From Clavaria fumosa (taxonomy: Eukaryota > Basidiomycota > Agaricomycetes > Agaricales > Clavariaceae): a stretch of 64,000 bases of DNA. The stretch is from NCBI GenBank assembly GCA_951802425.1, contig OX637798.1, forward strand, positions 1,674,001-1,738,000. The letters run 5' to 3'. Both the position numbers and the translations under genes were made by a program. A model generated the notes under the pieces. That model was not told where the DNA came from. It saw nothing but the letters and a program-made list of their open reading frames with translations, and made no database searches. Shown here piece by piece: positions 8,803 to 20,142 of the stretch. Each line of letters starts with the position of its first letter. Position 1 is the stretch's first letter.

Positions 8803-11800
8803 GAATGCTGGACCTAGCTGTTGCCCCCTTTGATGGGCAGAAAAGAAACTTCTGTACATTCCTCTGATCCCTTTGCCTCCTGTTTATGGCGAACCCAACT
8901 GTCTATGCTGTGGACCTGGTGAAGGTCCTTTTTGCTCTGAGCAAACTTACTGGAGAAGGATTTGCTGCTGAATGGGCGAATATGAAAGCGGAAGAGATCC
9001 TGGGTAGTGGCGAGGCTGGAACCTGGGTGGAGTTTGTGGAGGAGATGAAGCGGGCATTTGATGACCCGAACAACCATGCGACTGCCCTTGCTGATATCGC
9101 AGGGTTGAAACAGGGTGCCATGATGGCACCAGAGTTCTTTGTGAGATTCGAGACACTGTTCTGACGGGCGGAGTTGAGTGCAGAGAAGGACTCAGGAATC
9201 CTGGTCCATTGGCTGGAGTTGAACCTGAGTAGGAGGTTGGTGGAGAGGATCTATGGTGTCTCCCCGATGCCAGAGACTTATGGAGAATGGAAAGTGCTGG
9301 CAGAAAGACTGGATGCCCAGCAAAGGTGATTTGATGCGATAGTCATGGAATGGACACCGCGACCCATGCAACCCACCGTGACCTTTTCGTGACCTGCTGC
9401 AGCCCTCTCGTGCCCTCTGAATGTGGCCATGGGCCATGGATGTGCCCCTGCTGATGAGAGACGTTGTTTCCGATGCCACCAGATTGGGCATGCCATCCGT
9501 TTCTGCCCCCTGCCCAACATGCGTCTGCAGGTCCCAAGAGCCCGAACCTGTGGAGTGCCAGGTACCCCCCGAACAACGGAGGATTACCAGAGAGAGATTG
9601 CGTTGCTCCAAGCAAAACTGGAGCCACTTGAGAGAGAAAGGAGGACTCTGGCTGGAGAGAAGAGTCGTTCCAGCCCCCATTCCGTCCCTGTGCCTGCAGC
9701 AAGTATACTGAAGTATACTATCTTGCAGCAGAGACATACCCAAATTGGGGCTGAGGTGAAAGAGGAAGTGAGACTGGCAGAGCACCCAACCAAGGTGCAG
9801 CCAGAGGTGGAGAAACATGTGCCACGAGAGCTAGCCATCCAGGTGCACTTGGAGGCCCTCAGCACTGGCAAGTGGGCTATGATGAAGGCCCTTATTGACT
9901 CAGGATGCACCAACTGTTTCATGGATTTGGAGTGGGCAAAAAGAGTGGGCCTGGAACCATCTCCCTTGCTGAACCTGATCACAATGTACAATGTGGATGG
10001 GTCACAGAACAGAGAGGGTAAAATCCGCTTTGGAATTGAGCTGCTGGTGAAGGTGGGTGACCATCGTGAATGGGTCCATTTCCTGCTGGGAAAGATCCAA
10101 TCCCACAAGGTCATCCTTGGGCATGACTGGCTCAAGCGACACAACCCTGACATCGACTGGAAGAAGGCAGAGCTGAGCCTTACCCGCTGCCCCCCACAGT
10201 GTTCCCCATCCCCTCGAGCCCCTGCACCCCCGAAAACGAGTACCCTTGCATCCACGAGTATTCCGGACACCTGTTTTCCCAACTCTGGCCCTACCCCTGA
10301 TTGGCCCAGCCACTACCCTTTGGTTTTTAGTGAAGCGAAGTGGGATGAGCTTCCCCGCTCCTGACCGGACTTCGATATTAAAATCGAGTTCAAAAAAGAC
10401 CCTGAGCACCTCTCCTCCAAGCTATACTCACTGACATGGCAGGAGATGGTGGAGATGAACCGTTGGGTGGATGAGCAGCTTGCTTCTGGATGAATCCGGC
10501 CCTCAAAATCCCTGTATGCCAGCCCCTTCTTCTTCAAACATGAGAAGGACAAGCTGCGGCCAATTATCGACTACTCGAGGCTGAATGCACACCTGGTCAA
10601 GGACAAGTACCCCCTTCCCCGCATCCGAGACACAGTGGATGTGCTTAAGGGAGCATTGATCTACTCTAAGATTGATGCAAAGGGAGGTTTCCCATCCATG
10701 CAGGTCTGGCCAGAGCACCAGCACTGCTGTGCCTTCTTGACACCTCGTGGACTCTTTGAACCTGCAGTTATGTGGTTTGGACTACAGAATGCCCCTGCTA
10801 CCTTCCAACGCTTCATGAAGTATGTGTTGAGGGAGGACATTGCAGGAGGACATGTGAGGGCCTATGTGGATGATGTCATTGTGTTTGCAGAGGACTTGGC
10901 TACACACTGGTACTGGATGGATCAAGTCTTGAGGAAGTTTGGAGAGAATGGGTTGTGTCTCAAACTCAGTAAATGCGAGTTTGAGAAGAGTGAGATCATC
11001 TTCCTGGGGATGAAGATCTCTCACAACCGGCTAGAGCACGACCCAGCCAAGGGTGCAGCAGTCCGAGATTGGCCACGTCCTAGGAATGTGAAGGATGTCC
11101 AGAGGTTCAATGGGATGTTGAACTACCTCCGCTGGCACATCCCGAATCTTTCTGCTTGGGCAAAGCCACTCTTCTGGCTGACTGGGAATGTTCCATGGAA
11201 ATGAGAGGAGGAGGAGGAAGCAGCCTTCCGAGATCTCCGCCAGGCACTTGTATTGGCCCCGGTCTTGGCTCTGCCTCAGGACAAAGGGAGATGGAAGGTA
11301 GAGACAGATGCAAGTAACCTGGCGACTGGTGGAGTGCTCTCGCAGCAGCAGATGGATGGAACCTGGAGAGTTGTTGACTATATCTCCAAGGCCCTCACTG
11401 CAGCTGAGAAGAACTATGATGTGTACGACAAGGAGTTCTTGGCTGTGATTTGGGCACTTCGTGAGTGGCAGGCGTACCTCATTGGAGCAGATGAGATGAT
11501 TGAGATCTGGATGGACCATGCGAACCTCCAGTACTTCTGGAAGCCCCAGAAGTTGAAACCGAGGCAGGTCTGTTGGGTTGGAGAGCTCCAGTGCTTTGAC
11601 TTTGAGATAAAGTATTGCACTGGCAAGTCGAATACAAAGGCAGATGCACTCTCCCGGAGACCAGACTATGGAGAGATGGTGGAGGAGGATGCACTGGTGC
11701 AGGTTTTCCCGGAAATGGAAGTCTGTGTGTCATTCACATCGGAAATGGAGACACTACTCCAGAAAAATAGTGTGGTACACATACAGAAGCCGGAGGAGCT

Positions 11801-13178
11801 TAATGACGAGTGGACATGAGATCGTGCTGGACTCTGGCGAAAGGGGATAGTCACTTGGGTCCCCCTAGGAGCTCGTGAGGCCGTTCTCGAGTTTGAGCAT
11901 GACCTCCCTGCTGCTGGACACCCTGGACCCCGGAAGTTGAGAGCGGCACTGGTGAAGGGTTATTGGTGGCCAGACATGGTGAAGGATGCGGATCGGTATG
12001 CCCAGGGGTGTGAGACATGCCAGAGGACAAAGCCTGACCATACCAAGTGTGCTGCCCCCCTGCACCCCTATCCAGTTCCCGATGGTCCCTGGTCGGTGAT
12101 CTCATGAGACATAGTCAGTCCCCTCCCCCTCTCCCATGGACATAATGCCATCCTTGTCATCGTCGACAAGTTCACAAAACGGACACTGCTCGAAGCGATC
12201 AGGCTCAACCTCACGGGACTTGGAGCAGCACATCTCCTCTGAGATCGAGTGTTTTGGGACCATGGAGTCCCTCACAAGGTTGTGAGTGACCGGGGGTCCC
12301 AGTTTGTGTCCCGCTTCATGAAGGAGTTCTACTCCATGATCTGGGTAAAGACAAATCCAAGTACTGCCTTTCATCCACAGACTTATGGACAGATGGAACG
12401 GGCAAACCAGGAGATGGAGATCTATCTCCGGGCTTATGTGGACCATCTCCAGGACGATTGGGCCGAGTGGTTGTCGACTGCTGAGTTTGCTCTTAACAAT
12501 TGTGAGCACTCCGCAACAGGACAGACACCTTTCTTCCTTGATTATGGACGACACCCTTGGAATGGGGGACTCCGCCCACCTTCTGAGGTGAACCCGGCAG
12601 CGGACGAATGGATGGCTAAGCTCACAGAGTCCCAAAGAGCAGCCAAGGAGGCGATGGAGAAAGCGGCAGCAGCGATGAAGAAGAGCTACGATAAGGGGAA
12701 ACGCCCGAGTTGGGAGTACTCTGAGGGAGATCTGGTCTGGCTGGATACTAGAAACCTGAAGATGGACTGGCCCTCTAAAAAGCTTGACAACAAGAGAGCA
12801 GGCCCCTTTGCAGTTGAGGAGAAGGTGGGACCTGCTGGGTATCGCCTCAAGCTCCCTCGGGCCTGGCGCATCCATTGGGTCTTCAACGAGTTGCTGTTGA
12901 CACCATACCATCCCCCTTCCTTCCCATCCCAGAATCTACCTCCCCCTCCACCCCCTACAATTGAAGATGACCACCTGGAGTACGATGTGGAGGCAATCCT
13001 TGATGTAAAGAAGGTGGGGCATGGGGTGAAGTACTTGGTGAAGTGGTTGGGATACCCAGTGGAGGAAAACACTTGGGAGCCCTGTAGGAACCTCACCAAC
13101 GTAGCGCTGCTGCTCTGGGACTTCTTCCTTGCCCACCCTGACAAGGCCAAGCTAGCTGGTCGAGACGCCCAGCCTTAA
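8803..13178 (+). pseudogene. Ty3 copy B gag-pol, multiply interrupted
   Basis: Recognisable parts are gag (8803-9392), the zinc knuckle CFRCHQIGHAIRFC at about 9459, protease DSGCTNC at about 9897, RT with YVDD at about 10863, RNase H ETDASNLATGG at about 11300, integrase DRGSQF at about 12288, and the chromodomain at about 12965-13130. Stops interrupt it at 9162, 9390, 10362, 10491, 11202, 11817 and 12105, among others. Compared with copies A and C, most are CGA-to-TGA or CGG/TGG-type changes. Several R-to-W, R-to-C and R-to-Q replacements have the same cause. No functional product is possible. Confidence 0.9.
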
Positions 13179-13189
13179 GAGGGGGGTGA

Positions 13190-13478
13190 TGTTAGGATTG
13201 CTTACCTAAGCCATCCCAAAAAGAGGAGTTGTGGAGAAATTAGAGAAGATTGTTGGAAGGTCACATGACCTGTGGTGGAGGATTACATAATCGGGAGATC
13301 ACATGACTTGGGCCCTGGGCGCGTCACGTGATCCGAGAGGTCCGAGCATGGGAATGCTGGCAAATGCCGAAGCGTTTGCTATATATACTACGTCTTTTCC
13401 ATTCTTGTACCCTTTTCCCCTTATCTTAGTATTGTCGTCATGACCTTATGCTTAAGTTGTGTGAGACCCAGTCTGGTA
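13190..13478 (+). repeat. 3' LTR of Ty3 copy B
   Basis: It follows the polypurine tract AAGAGGGGGG, repeats the 5' LTR with about seven substitutions, and ends GTCTGGTA before the target duplicate ACAGT. Confidence 0.9.
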
Positions 13479-13483
13479 ACAGT

Positions 13484-13810
13484 CAAGAAAGTCAAGACAT
13501 GTATTTTATCTTGGAGAGTGTTGTAGTCAAGGATATGCTAAGTAGTCAAGAGCTAATAAGATGGTCAAGACCAATAAGAAAACAAGCAATAATTGTAGTC
13601 AAGAACTAATAAGATGGTCAAGACTAATAAGAAAATCAACACATGTATTTTATCTTGGAGAGTATTGTAGTCAAGGATATGCTAAGAAATCAAGAGCCAA
13701 TAAGTTGGTCAAGACCAATAAGAAACAATTGTAGTCAAGGGCCAATAAGATGATCAAGACTAATTAGAAAACAAGCAGTAAAAAAGATGTCAAGAAGCCA
13801 TCTCAAAAGC
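13484..13810. repeat. GTCAAG-rich subterminal repeat block
   Basis: Two degenerate units of about 140 bp begin ACATGTATTTTATCTTGGAG, and each contains several GTCAAG motifs followed by AATAAGA. The block belongs to the CTTGAC-rich element whose left end is at 7882; the Ty3 copy separates them. Confidence 0.75.
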
Positions 13811-14339
13811 ATGGTGATCAATGAACTTATTTACATAGTAGCTACAAAAGACATCAACATCAGCAAAACCTGAATTGGACTTCAAAAGAAATTTCGACAT
13901 AAGGTCACATGATCTATGTTGAACTTTGTTCAAAGTCCGACCCCGCTTGTCAGTTGTGCCCAATCTAACACCCCCCACTCCTCTTCCTCTCCCTCTCTCT
14001 CTCTCTCTCTTTGTGTGACAACGAAAATGGCAGCAACGACCCCAGGTGACCTCCTCTGTCTTTCCCTCTGCTGACCCCAGGTAAGGAAATGGCAGGGGTA
14101 ATGACAGCAGCGGTTGTTGACGATGACGGTGGCAGCAGCAGCAGCAGCAATGGACAGTGACGACGGTGGCAGCAGCAGCAACGGACAAGGAGCAGTGGCA
14201 GCAGCAGCAACGGACAAGGAGCAGTGGCAGCAGCAGCAACAGACGACGAGCGGCGGCAGCAGCAGACAGCGTTGACAGTGGCAGCAGCAGCAGGAACAAT
14301 GGACGACAACTCAGGTGATGCCGCCCCTGCACTCACCCC
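13811..14339. repeat. Unassigned spacer, CT tract and first CAG/CGG-rich array
   Basis: 13811-13964 is unique-looking sequence containing ACATCAGCAAAACCTGAATT, close to the left end at 7882. A CT tract lies at about 13980-14010. From about 14105 to 14300 there are CAGCAG-rich imperfect repeats. Open frames across this array on both strands are low-complexity and I do not call them genes. Confidence 0.8.
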
Positions 14340-15200
14340 TCCTTCCTCCCGTTCTACCAGCAACACCATCCCAATGCTGCTCCGCCCCCGTCCAACGATC
14401 AGCTCTCATCTCTTGGAAATCCCATCCTCGGCCTCTTCACTGCTGAATACGTCCACGCGAGCTACCCCCACCTCCCCACCCGCGTCCTCAAGGCTGCAGT
14501 AAGCGCACACGTCGGCCCAGTAACATGCGCCAGCATCGCGCATGAGATGGGCACGACCCAGCTCTTGCGGTGGCATCATACCGTGTGTCCTTTCCTATTT
14601 CTCAATGCCGTTTCTCACCACATTGCCTCTCACAAAGAGGCCAATACTCTGACGACAGTGGGCGTACTTCACGCAGACGCACTCGTGTCTATACCACGAG
14701 AGATTGTGGCCCTGGTTTATAAACACCATCGTCTGCTCTCGGCCCGCAAGTTCACCAACGCCTTCTTTTCCTGCGAAATCGACCTCCGAAACATGCTCAA
14801 ATTCCGAGACCCCAAACGCGCTCTTCTCGAGACAGTCGCCAAGTTCAAGTGTGAATGTCCAAAATCTCGGTGAGCACCAGGTCTCTGTGTTGTTTCCAGA
14901 GCTCATCTGTTCCTGGCGCCCGTATCCATGCCAAAAGTCTGCTCAAAGAGACTGGCCGCTTCTCCAACACTCCCATATTTGTCATCAGGATCTATTCCGG
15001 CGCCGACCAGCTCGGCGAGGGGTTTGGGAGCTCGCTCAAAATGGCAGAGTACCGTGTATGGCGCCTTCCCTCCCTCTGACCTGGCTGCGCTGCCGCAAAC
15101 TCAACTTTCCTCTGAACCTGTCTAGGCTGCAGAAGACGCATTGCACCGACTCTACCTGACGCGCATGCCTGCACACCTCCTACGCATCCCGACGTCGACA
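14340..15200 (+). pseudogene. Captured fragment of the mitochondrial ribosomal protein mL44 (MRPL3/L44) gene
   Basis: The conceptual product lacks the N-terminus and starts at about 14340. Exon 14340-14582 gives LGNPILGLFTAEYVHASYP and LPTRVLKAAVSAHVGP, the RNase III-like core of fungal mL44. Introns fit GT-AG at 14583-14639, 14870-14937 and 15056-15125. Exons 14640-14869, 14938-15055 and 15126 onward give FRDPKRALLETVAKF, LLKETGRFSNTP, SGADQLGEGFGSSLKMAEYR and AAEDALHRLYLTR. With introns removed the frame stays open. No start codon, promoter or mitochondrial presequence is visible. It lies between CAG arrays that share the flank GACAACTCAGGTGATGC (about 14305 and 15215; AACAACTC at the second). 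Retained introns indicate capture at DNA level. Family assignment is from memory of the motifs. Confidence 0.75.
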
Positions 15201-15590
15201 GCTGGAACCATGGACAACAACTCAGGTGATGCTGCCCCCTCTCTTTTTCTCCCTTTCTCATGACCCCAAATGCAGAAACAGCAGGCAGCAACAACAACGG
15301 TGGCAGCAGAAGCGGTCGACATCGGCAGCGGCAATGGACAGCGACGACAGTGGCGGCAGCAGCAGCAAAGCAGCGACAATGGTAGCGGCGGCACTAGCAG
15401 CGACAACGACGGTAGCAGCGGCACCAGCAGCGATGGTGGTGGCGGCGGCAGCGGCACCAGCAGTGACGGCAGTGGCAGTGGCGGAGGCAGCACCAGCAGT
15501 GAAGGCGGCGGCAGCAGCACCGGCTGCGATGGCAGCAGCAGCAGTACCAGCAGTGACGGCGACAGCAGCAGCACCAGCAGCAGCGGCGAC
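15201..15590. repeat. CAG/CGG-rich array, second block
   Basis: Imperfect GCAGCAGCGGC-type repeats; all frames are open over long stretches because stop codons are nearly absent from such triplet repeats. It is interrupted by the hAT MITE at 15591. Confidence 0.85.
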
Positions 15591-15946
15591 TAGTGTTGCC
15601 ACAGCTTAGGCTAGAAGCCAGCTTGAAGCTGTAGCCAAGCTGCAGCTACAGGCGGAGTCAGCTTGGCTACAGCTTCAGCTTGGACAAAATGGCATCAGCT
15701 TCAGCTTAAGCTGGCAGCTAGCTGCAGCTTGATCCAGCTCAAGCTGTAGCCAAGCTGCAGCTTGATCCAGCTCAAGCTGTAGCCAAGCTGCAGCTTGATC
15801 CAGCTCAAGCTGTAGCCAAGCTGCAGCTTGATCCAGCTCAAGCTGTAGCCAAGCTGCAGCTCAGGCTTGGCTACAGCTTCAGCTTGACCAAAAAGAGCAT
15901 CAGCTTCTCAAGCTGGCTAACAGCTAGCCAAGCTGTGGCAACACTA
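15591..15946. mobile_element. hAT MITE, family 1 (356 bp), in the CAG array
   Basis: The ends are TAGTGTTGCCACAGCTTAG and the inverted complement. The 8-bp target duplication GCGGCGAC is perfect at 15583-15590 and 15947-15954. The inside has about four copies of a 35-bp unit containing CAAGCTGTAGCCAAGCTGCA. There is no coding capacity. The ends match the MITE at 39134. Confidence 0.9.
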
Positions 15947-16800
15947 GCGGCGACAGCACCAGCAGCAGTGGCGGCGGTGCAGCGATGACGATGGTAGCGG
16001 TGGCACTAGCAGCAACAGCGGTGGCGGCAGTGGCGACGGCACCAGCAGCGATGGCAGTGGCAGCGGCACCAGCAGCGGCGGCGGCGGCGCAGTGACAATG
16101 ACAGTAGCAGCGGCGGCAGTGGCACCAGCAGCAGCAGCGGTGGCGGCAGTACCAGCAGTGATGGCAGCAGCGGCAGCACCAGCACCAGCAGCAGCGGCAG
16201 CGGCGCAGTGATGATGATGGTAGCAGTGGTGGCAGTGGCGGCGACAGCACCAGCAGTGGCAGCGGTGGTGGCGATGGCACCAGCAGCGGCACCAACAGCG
16301 ATGGCGACAGCGGCAGCGGCAGCACAGTGATGACGACAGTAGCGGCAGCACTAGCAGCGATGGCAGTGGTGGCGGCAGTGGCAGCGGTGATGGCACCAGC
16401 AGCAGCGGCGATGGCACCAGCAGTGGCAGCGTGACCGCAGCGGCGGCAGCAGCGCACAACAGCGGCAGCAGCAGCACACAACCGCAGCGGCAGCAGCAGC
16501 GCATGACCACAGCGGCGGCAGCAGTGCACGACAGCAGCAGCGCATGACCGCAGCGGCAGCAGCAGTGCACGACAGCGGCGGCAGCATCAGCACACGATGG
16601 CAGTGGTAGCAGCGCACGACGGCGGCGGCAGCAGCGCACAACCACAGTGGCGGCAGCAGCGCACGACCGCAGCAGCGGCACCAGTGCATGACGGCAGCAG
16701 CGCACGACCGCAGCGGCAGCAGCGGACAATGGCGGCGGTGGCGGCATCAGCACACGATGGCAGTGGTAGCAGCACATGACAGCGGCGGCAGCAGCGGAAC
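15947..16800. repeat. CAG/CGG-rich array, third block
   Basis: It continues the array of the second block, with later units containing GCAGCAGCGCACGACCGCAG. Long open frames of up to 292 residues on the minus strand translate to Ala/Leu/Pro/Ser/Cys runs without any recognisable domain. Confidence 0.85.
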
Positions 16801-16890
16801 CATTGTCTTGACCCCTTATCACATTTTGTACACTTGATTACTTTGTACACTTGATTGTTCTTGAATCAAGAACTTTAACTTGTATAAGTA

Positions 16891-19392
16891 CAGTAGAACA
16901 TCTCATAACTCATAACGTCGTTAAGCATAACTTCCATATTGCATAGGTTTTGGGCCTGTCCCGACTTGGTGCCTGCTAAACTGGGGGGTATAATGCATAA
17001 TTCATAATGCATGGGCTTTGCGGTACAATATGCAATATCAGATTCAGGCCATAAGGCCGAGTAATTCAAATTCTCTAGATTATGTGGCACATTTGAGCCC
17101 AACACCACTTCGGCCAGCATTACATGCCCCGAGTAGAGCCTACACGAAGGCCCCGGCCCAAACCCGCACCCTACACCAGCCGAAAACCACGAGGGCCAGC
17201 TCAAGAAACCCCTGCGACATCAGCAAAACGACTCCAACAGCGCGAGAATTTGACACTGCATGATTGGCTCACCGTGTTTGCCTTCATTGATAACCACAAA
17301 GATTTATCTCAGGGTGAGGTGGTGGAACATTTCAGGACACGGCATGAAGGGGCTTTGATTTTTACGCAGTCAAGCCTTTCACGAAGGCTGAAAGTCCGGT
17401 CTGATCTGGAGTTGCGAGCGCAAGCACATCCAAACGCTTTGTCATCGAAACGACCTTGTGTAGTGACGCATCCGGGCATAGAAAGAGCTCTCGTTTTCTG
17501 GATCAAGCAGATGGAACTGAAAGGGGAGACTGTGACAGGACCAATGTTGCGAGAAAAGCGGTCACGGTTTGAGGAATTATTTGATGTGCCGGCAAATGAG
17601 CGACTGACTGGAGGAGGATGGGTTGGTCCTTTCTGCAAGGCATATAAAATAAAGGAATATCAGAGGCATGGAGAAGCTGCGTCTGTTGACTTGACTGCTG
17701 TTGAAACAGAGAGAGCTCGCATTCAGGAGATTCTCACCAAATACTCACCAAAGGACCGATGGAATATCGATGAATCAGCATTGAATCCCTTGTGAGTGCG
17801 ATACATTATGGAAAATATTAATAATTCTTACAAAGCCCTCTTAGTGCTCCACCTGACCGTGGTCTTGCCATGAAGCAAATGAGCGGGAAAAAGCGGGATA
17901 AATTCCGTATCACTATTGCACTTGCCTGCAATGCAGATGGGAGTGAGAAGCTACCTCTGTTCTACATAGGGAAGTCCAAAATGCCTCAGTGTTTTAAAGG
18001 AAAGCAGCCTGAGCAGCAAGGATTTCACTATCGAAATAACAAAAAGGCCTGGATGACAGCTGCTCTCTTTGAGGAGTGAGTACGCATAGTGTATGATGTG
18101 TTATTAGCCTGATGATTTGCTAGATGGATCAAATCAATTGACATCAGGATGCGTGCACAAAACCGCCGAATTTGCCTTCTCCTGGACAATTTCTCTGGCC
18201 ATTTTATCTCCTATGTGCCACGCAATATCCAGATCGAATATTTTGAGCCAAATATGACACCGTACATTCAGCCTTTGGACGCAGGGATCATTCGCTGCTT
18301 CAAGGCACATTACCGTCATGCATTTTGCATCCGTGCAATTGAGCTGGATGATGCAGGCGAGCAGGAGATCTATAATATCAACCTTCTCGAAGCTATGGCT
18401 ATGGCAAGGGCAGCATGGAATGCAGTAGAGCAATTGACAATAAAAAATTGTTGGGATCACGCACAAATCCAAGGGTAAATTTGTCTTAATATTGTGACGG
18501 ACAGAATGCTCAGTTAAAGCTATTTCAGAGAATGTTTACCTCCAAATTCTGCACCCGAGCCAACCTCAGGGATGCGAGACAACCTGGCAGCATGGAAGCT
18601 CATCCGAGAATTCGCAGTCAGCACAGATATTACTTTGCCGCATGCCGAGGATCAGCTGAAGAAGTGTCTTGGAGATAACTACCATGATGAGGACTGGCAC
18701 CCAGCACTCAATGCCATCATGCATGCTGAAGGAGATGTCATATTAGCTCTTGATGCGCTTGACAAGCTTCAATATCCACGACTCACAATAAAAATCCCTG
18801 CTCGGAACACTCAGTCAATGGCAACTCTTGATCAACTCATGGCCATCGAACAAGACCTCATGGACAGCGTCTCCCGGTTGAAAGAACGCCGCAGGATCCT
18901 TGGGACCCCGCCAACTCTAGAGGAGCTCATCAATCCACCCGAGGAAAAGGACTCTGACGACTCACAGCTCGAATTCAAGGGGGGTGACATAGAAATTGTT
19001 GCTGAAGTGCGCTATCAGTTGGCTGTTGAGTCCGGACAAGTACTCGAAGTTGATTCAGGTGAAGAGGGCGAAGAGGGAGAGGCTGAAACAGAAAAATCAG
19101 GAGATGTCAGCAATACGGATGTGATGCAGCTGTGTCGAGAGCTGGAGAGCCATTGCACACTCAAATTTGGTGAGTTCAAGCCTGCCCTCAAGCTCTCGCA
19201 ACATCTCCGTCGCTTCCGGGGCTACTTGCAGAAGGCCGCAGTTGAGAAAGTCGAGCAGACGACGCTTGATAGGTATTGGAAGAGGAATGTCACATAGTGT
19301 CACAAAACGTGACGGATTTTGATAAGTATAACTCGCTTAATGCATAGGTTTTTGGCCTGTCCGGACAGTATGCGTTATGAGATGTTCTACTG
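16891..19392 (+). mobile_element. Pogo/Fot1-type DNA transposon, apparently complete
   Basis: The ends are CAGTAGAACATCTCATAAC and its inverted complement, flanked by TA at 16889-16890 and 19393-19394. A subterminal motif GCATAGGTTTT followed by GGCCTGTCC is present at both ends in the same direction (about 16944 and 19343). The element holds one four-exon transposase gene with no stops. It inserted into the CTTGAC-rich right part of the composite element. Confidence 0.9.
17124..19297 (+). CDS. Pogo/Fot1-type transposase (CENP-B-like HTH plus DDE superfamily 1)
   Basis: Four exons fit GT-AG borders and keep the frame: 17124-17791, 17845-18075, 18124-18474 and 18529-19297. The N-terminal half has tandem helix-turn-helix regions (NLTLHDWLTVFAFIDNH; then SSLSRRLK), with a CENP-B-type second DNA-binding region around LVFWIKQMELKGETVTGPML. 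The catalytic aspartates are in NIDESAL (split just before intron 1), LLLDNFSGH and IQPLDAGIIRCFK, giving the DDD triad typical of pogo. The C-terminus is acidic (EEGEEGEAETE). The ATG at 17124 is the first in frame and precedes the HTH by about 40 basic residues. Its role is cut-and-paste transposition at TA sites in the nucleus. No defect is seen. Confidence 0.85.
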
Positions 19393-19439
19393 TAGGTTCG
19401 TTTTGTGTTTTCAAGACGGAGTTCTTGACCAAAAAAGTT

Positions 19440-19510
19440 CTTGATCTGTCTTGACCACTAAGGTCAAGACAGATCAAGCTGGGTCAAGACATTTTGAGGT
19501 TTCCTGATGT
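19440..19510 (-). repeat. Right terminal inverted repeat of the composite element
   Basis: It contains CTGTCTTGACCAC and GGGTCAAGACATTTTGAGG and pairs with the left end at 7882-7944. The sequence to its right looks like unique host DNA. Confidence 0.5.
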
Positions 19511-20142
19511 CGGTGCTGGTCCTTGCACCTGACTTGCTCTGGTCAGCACGCGTTGAGCTTGGACTCATGTGCTTATCCAATCTCAACTAAGCAACATCAC
19601 AGAGTCACATGATCGCGTTCCCCAATCTTTTCCACGTGGCGTTATTTTAGCGAATAGAAGTGCCTTTACGTCTTGCTTTTATGTCCATCCGATGCTTTTT
19701 TTCTTCTTTCTGGAACCACTGCAAGGCTTGACTGGTGACTGGATGCTCTATTCGCATTCACACTCTCGAAATTGGCGGAGAAATGATGAATCCTTTGGGA
19801 GAGGAAACGTGGCCTGACGCATGGACCAGACTAGAAGCATTTATAAGACGGTGAACGTCATTATAGTCCAGCATGGAACGTGGCAGATTCTTTTCCTTCG
19901 GTTCCGCTGACGTGCTGTACATTCTGGAGGACTTCTAGTCACCGGCTCTGCGCCTCGCTGACGTACATTGACCGAAATTTGCATTGCGAACCGAATAATT
20001 CTTATAGCTTCCACCGCAAAAATTCTTTCCTGACACCCCACCACCTCTCCGTCGCGCGTATAAAATGGCCACGGCGTCTGGTCCAACTCGCTAGCTCCAA
20101 CACCCGAGTTCTACATCACCTCGTCTCCCTCTTTAACCAACA
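19511..20142 (+). promoter_or_regulatory. Upstream region of the secreted-protein gene, with TATA box
   Basis: No credible gene lies in this stretch. A consensus TATAAAA sits at 20059-20065, 78 bp before the ATG at 20143, followed by a pyrimidine-rich leader (CACCTCGTCTCCCTCTTTAA) ending CAACAATG. This is a normal fungal core promoter and start context. Confidence 0.65.

Larger units (their letters stand above)
7946..13478 (+). mobile_element. Ty3/Gypsy chromovirus, copy B, full-length but dead
   Basis: Two 289-bp LTRs (7946-8234 and 13190-13478) enclose gag, protease, RT, RNase H, integrase and chromodomain in that order. The target duplication is ACAGT at 7941-7945 and 13479-13483. The LTRs differ at about seven sites, mostly C/T or G/A, so it is older than copy A at 27957-33508. 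The coding region has many stop codons, nearly all TGA where copies A or C have CGA. Confidence 0.95.
7882..19510. mobile_element. Putative large composite DNA element with CTTGAC-rich terminal inverted repeats
   Basis: The left end (7882-7944, ACATCAGCAAACC then TGTCTTGACCCA) matches the reverse complement of 19440-19509 (ACATCAGGAAACC then TGTCTTGACCCA) over about 60 bp with roughly 85% identity. Between them lie many GTCAAG/CTTGAC motifs (13484-13810, 16803-16880, 19410-19490), like subterminal repeats of large DNA transposons. Nested inside are a Ty3 element, a pogo-type element and a hAT MITE; without them about 3.2 kb remains, including an mL44 gene fragment. No own transposase and no clear target duplication are visible, so the unit is inferred. 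Confidence 0.45.

Noticed and set aside
15924..16822. Open frames of 201 and 292 codons on the minus strand
   Set aside because: They are translations of CAG/CGG-type low-complexity repeats with no domain, and mirror frames exist on the other strand.
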